Positions 6,362-7,637 of a stretch of 7,637 bases of DNA are shown one piece after another; the first letter of the stretch is position 1, and each line of letters opens with the position of its first letter. This DNA is from Bacillota bacterium. GTDB lineage: Bacteria; Bacillota; Clostridia; DSM-8532. The stretch lies in NCBI GenBank assembly GCA_023446675.1, contig JAEXPO010000065.1, positions 1 to 7,637 on the forward strand. The letters are read 5' to 3'. The notes under the pieces were generated by a model that was given only the letters and a program-made list of their open reading frames with translations, did no database searches and was not told the origin of the DNA. A program made the position numbers and the translations under genes.

Positions 6362-7063
6362 CTACAGCACGGCATTGTACAGCACAGCCAGGGCCATGCC
6401 GCCCAGCATGGTGATGGGCAGCGCAAAATCCTCAAGCCACTTAATCTGACGTTTTTTAACCAGAAAACCCAGGATGCCCATGATAACAGCCGAGGACAAC
6501 AGGGTTAAAACCGCCACGGAGCCTCCCGAAAAGGATTGCCCCAGAAAAGCGGATATCATTCCGATGAACATGGCGGACAAAAGCAAATCCGTCCAGCGGC
6601 TGTTTTTGCTTTGAAGACTTGCCACACCGCCCTGAATCCGCTTTAAGAATATGGGGATCAGAATAAGGGGAACAAGGGAACCCAGAGTCATAACCCAGGC
6701 AATGGCTGAAAAGACCACCGGATCGTCCACCCCTGCCTTTAAGCCATCTCCGAAGGCCTGGGCCGCCGTTTCCGCCGCGGGCAGTTCATAGGTAATGGCA
6801 CCGATAACACATTCCCGGAACCAGGGAAGCGCCACGCCCAGGGCTCCTGAAAGGGTAATAATCCCCAAAATAATAGAAATCGACGGAACCAGGGAAAACA
6901 CTCCGCTTGATACCGCCGTCCGACGCATGACCGATGTGGAAATTCCAAGACGCTTACCCTGTTTCCAGGCCCGCACAAAAAATACCAGTGCCTGCACTGT
7001 AACGAACAGGGCCACCGCACCCGCCATTAAAAATAGAACGCTGCTGTTTTTAAAGGAATCCAA
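6362..7063 (-). CDS. DUF5058 family membrane protein
   Basis: Integral membrane protein of 233 residues matching the DUF5058 family, which is found in Firmicutes and has no settled function. Membrane segments are at about 8-30, 56-80, 117-140, 159-175, 183-202 and 213-231. Family-like signatures are the cytoplasmic RAWKQGKRLGISTSVMRRTA, the SLVPSISIILG turn, PWFRECVIGAITYELPAAET at 80-99, and GVDDPVVFSAIAWVMTLGSL. The start is TTG at 7063, supported by GGGGAGGGG upstream; the first in-frame ATG (residue 13) falls inside the first membrane helix and has no ribosome site. It leads the run of two membrane genes plus an M20 peptidase. The family is proposed here to work as half of a transporter or channel, which is an inference from architecture and neighbours. 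Family assignment is from memory of conserved motifs, without a database search. Confidence 0.85.
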   Translation of the reverse strand: MDSFKNSSVLFLMAGAVALFVTVQALVFFVRAWKQGKRLGISTSVMRRTAVSSGVFSLVPSISIILGIITLSGALGVALPWFRECVIGAITYELPAAETAAQAFGDGLKAGVDDPVVFSAIAWVMTLGSLVPLILIPIFLKRIQGGVASLQSKNSRWTDLLLSAMFIGMISAFLGQSFSGGSVAVLTLLSSAVIMGILGFLVKKRQIKWLEDFALPITMLGGMALAVLYNAVL

Positions 7064-7070
7064 CTTTTTG

Positions 7071-7083
7071 CCCCTCCCCTTTT
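7071..7083 (-). promoter_or_regulatory. Ribosome binding site deciding the TTG start of the DUF5058 gene
   Basis: AAAAGGGGAGGGG on the minus strand, with GGAGG 9 bases before the TTG at 7063. This is the only Shine-Dalgarno sequence near the N-terminus and makes TTG the start. Confidence 0.75.
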
Positions 7084-7108
7084 AAGCCTGCCTGAAAGCA
7101 AGCCTGCC
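7084..7108. repeat. Direct repeat AAGCCTGCC in the operon leader
   Basis: AAGCCTGCC occurs at 7084-7092 and 7100-7108, 16 bases apart, with a partial third copy (AAGCCTT at 7109-7115). On the transcribed minus strand these read GGCAGGCTT, immediately ahead of the ribosome site. Confidence 0.5.
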
Positions 7109-7117
7109 AAGCCTTGT

Positions 7118-7146
7118 GCCCATAGCCTAAACCGTTTAGCTTGGGC
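7118..7146 (-). other. Bulged 12-bp hairpin in the leader of the membrane-protein operon
   Basis: On the minus strand GCCCA/TGGGC (5 bp), AGC/GCT (3 bp) and TAAA/TTTA (4 bp) stack with two single-base bulges and a CGG loop. No U-run follows on either strand, so it is not a simple terminator. GCCTAA just upstream (7152-7147) could instead pair with TTAGGC inside the hairpin, giving a mutually exclusive fold. It may be an untranslated regulatory structure or the 3' end of the upstream EAL transcript; no known riboswitch class is recognised. Confidence 0.45.
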
Positions 7147-7155
7147 TTAGGCCTT

Positions 7156-7184
7156 AAAATAACACTAAAGCGGGCTATGCCCGC
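7156..7184 (-). terminator. Probable terminator downstream of the EAL gene
   Basis: A perfect 6-bp GC stem GCGGGC/GCCCGC (7184-7179 and 7175-7170) with a 3-base loop is followed on the minus strand by TTTAGTGTTATTTT. The T-tract is interrupted, so efficiency may be partial. It lies about 95 bases after the EAL stop codon and before the DUF5058 gene, where a boundary between transcripts is expected. If it leaks, the two transcription units would be joined. Confidence 0.55.
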
Positions 7185-7279
7185 AACCCAATTGATAAGG
7201 AGTACTACTGGAACAACTCGTTTTAATTGACATTTATAACTATAAGGTATTAAAAGTATACCGCTGCCGCTTTACTGCG

Positions 7280-7637
7280 TCAATGCGAAAAAGTGCATTC
7301 CGTGATATATTCCACAGCTTCTTCAAAGGGCAGGGCTTTACTGTAGAGATACCCCTGATACCTGTCGCAGCCCAGTTCATGCAGCAGGCACCTTTGCTCC
7401 TCATTTTCCACATACTCGGCGACTACCGAATACTGAAGGGATTTACCCAAATCAACAATGGATGAGATAATATTCCGGCAGCTTGTGTTGTTTAAAAGCT
7501 CCTTGGTAAGAGAGCCATCCAGCTTAATGGTATCGAAGTCATATTCCTTAAGATAGATAAGGGAGCTGTGCCCCATTCCGAAATCGTCCATGGCCAGCTT
7601 AATTCCCATTTGCTTTATCATCTGCATGGTAGTGAAT
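7280..7637 (-). CDS. EAL-domain protein, C-terminal fragment (N-terminus beyond window)
   Basis: C-terminal part of a cyclic-di-GMP phosphodiesterase-family EAL domain, open to the right window edge (first visible codons read FTT before MQMIKQMG). Visible motifs: DDFGMGHSSL (family consensus DDFGTGYSSL, with both metal-binding Asp), TIKLDGSL with the conserved Lys, VVAEYVENEEQ (consensus VAEGVET) and YQGYLYSKALP with the Gln-Gly of the substrate pocket. The EAL motif itself and any GGDEF, PAS or membrane part lie outside, so the full architecture is unknown. The main catalytic residues in the visible part are kept, but the Gly of AEGVE is Tyr and the loop-6 Thr is Met, which could lower activity. 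The methionine at 7627 is internal to the domain and not a start. The stop at 7280 is TGA. Confidence 0.9.
   Translation of the reverse strand, partial: FTTMQMIKQMGIKLAMDDFGMGHSSLIYLKEYDFDTIKLDGSLTKELLNNTSCRNIISSIVDLGKSLQYSVVAEYVENEEQRCLLHELGCDRYQGYLYSKALPFEEAVEYITECTFSH

Noticed and set aside
7227..7256. Perfect TTGACA on the plus strand, which would drive antisense transcription into the EAL gene
   Set aside because: At 17 bases the -10 is TTAAAA and at 15 bases TATTAA, both poor; no plus-strand gene follows. In an AT-rich spacer a lone -35 hexamer is likely chance.
7246..7262. GGTAT/ATACC inverted repeat just after the EAL stop as a terminator
   Set aside because: Only five AT-rich base pairs with a 7-base loop and no U-run; the GC hairpin at 7170-7184 is a better terminator candidate.

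Overview
The window looks like chromosomal DNA of a low-to-moderate GC Gram-positive anaerobe, most likely class Clostridia. The reasons are strong AGGAGG-type ribosome sites in front of most genes, a PepV-type dipeptidase, a DUF5058 membrane protein, a YcxB-like protein and an OmpR/histidine-kinase pair of Gram-positive style. The species cannot be named from the sequence. Six of the eight genes and both edge fragments are recognisable, and all but one gene run leftward on the minus strand. No tRNA, rRNA, CRISPR array, insertion sequence or phage gene was seen, and no stretch over 300 bases lacks a gene.

Left region (1-1823): a two-component system. The response regulator (989-1675, minus) is followed with a 4-base GTGA overlap by its histidine kinase (992 down to the window edge), which is cut before the end of its ATPase domain. 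The kinase reads cleanly through 330 codons. Upstream of the regulator is a spacer with TGTAAGA repeats exactly 22 bases apart and a CTTAC/GTAAG inverted repeat, a plausible autoregulatory operator.

Centre (1824-4177): a complete PepV-type dipeptidase (minus), whose transcript ends in an intrinsic terminator that overlaps the last codons and has the stop codon in its tetraloop. A divergent spacer separates it from a small plus-strand two-helix membrane protein of the YcxB-like family, the only plus-strand gene.

Right region (4178-7279): a likely three-gene minus-strand operon in transcription order: a DUF5058 membrane protein (TTG start), a second polytopic membrane protein 15 bases later, and a membrane-anchored M20 peptidase of the CPS1/PM20D1-like branch. 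The co-occurrence suggests a paired membrane module (transporter or channel) working with a hydrolase of peptides or acyl-amino acids; this is an inference and the most interesting proposition here. The operon leader holds a long bulged hairpin and 9-base repeats.

Right edge (7280-7637): the C-terminal part of an EAL-domain protein (cyclic-di-GMP phosphodiesterase family), carrying a substitution in the usually conserved AEGVE motif. Together the window combines signalling (two-component system, c-di-GMP) with two separate M20 peptidases. Nothing shows directly that the signalling genes control the peptidase genes.
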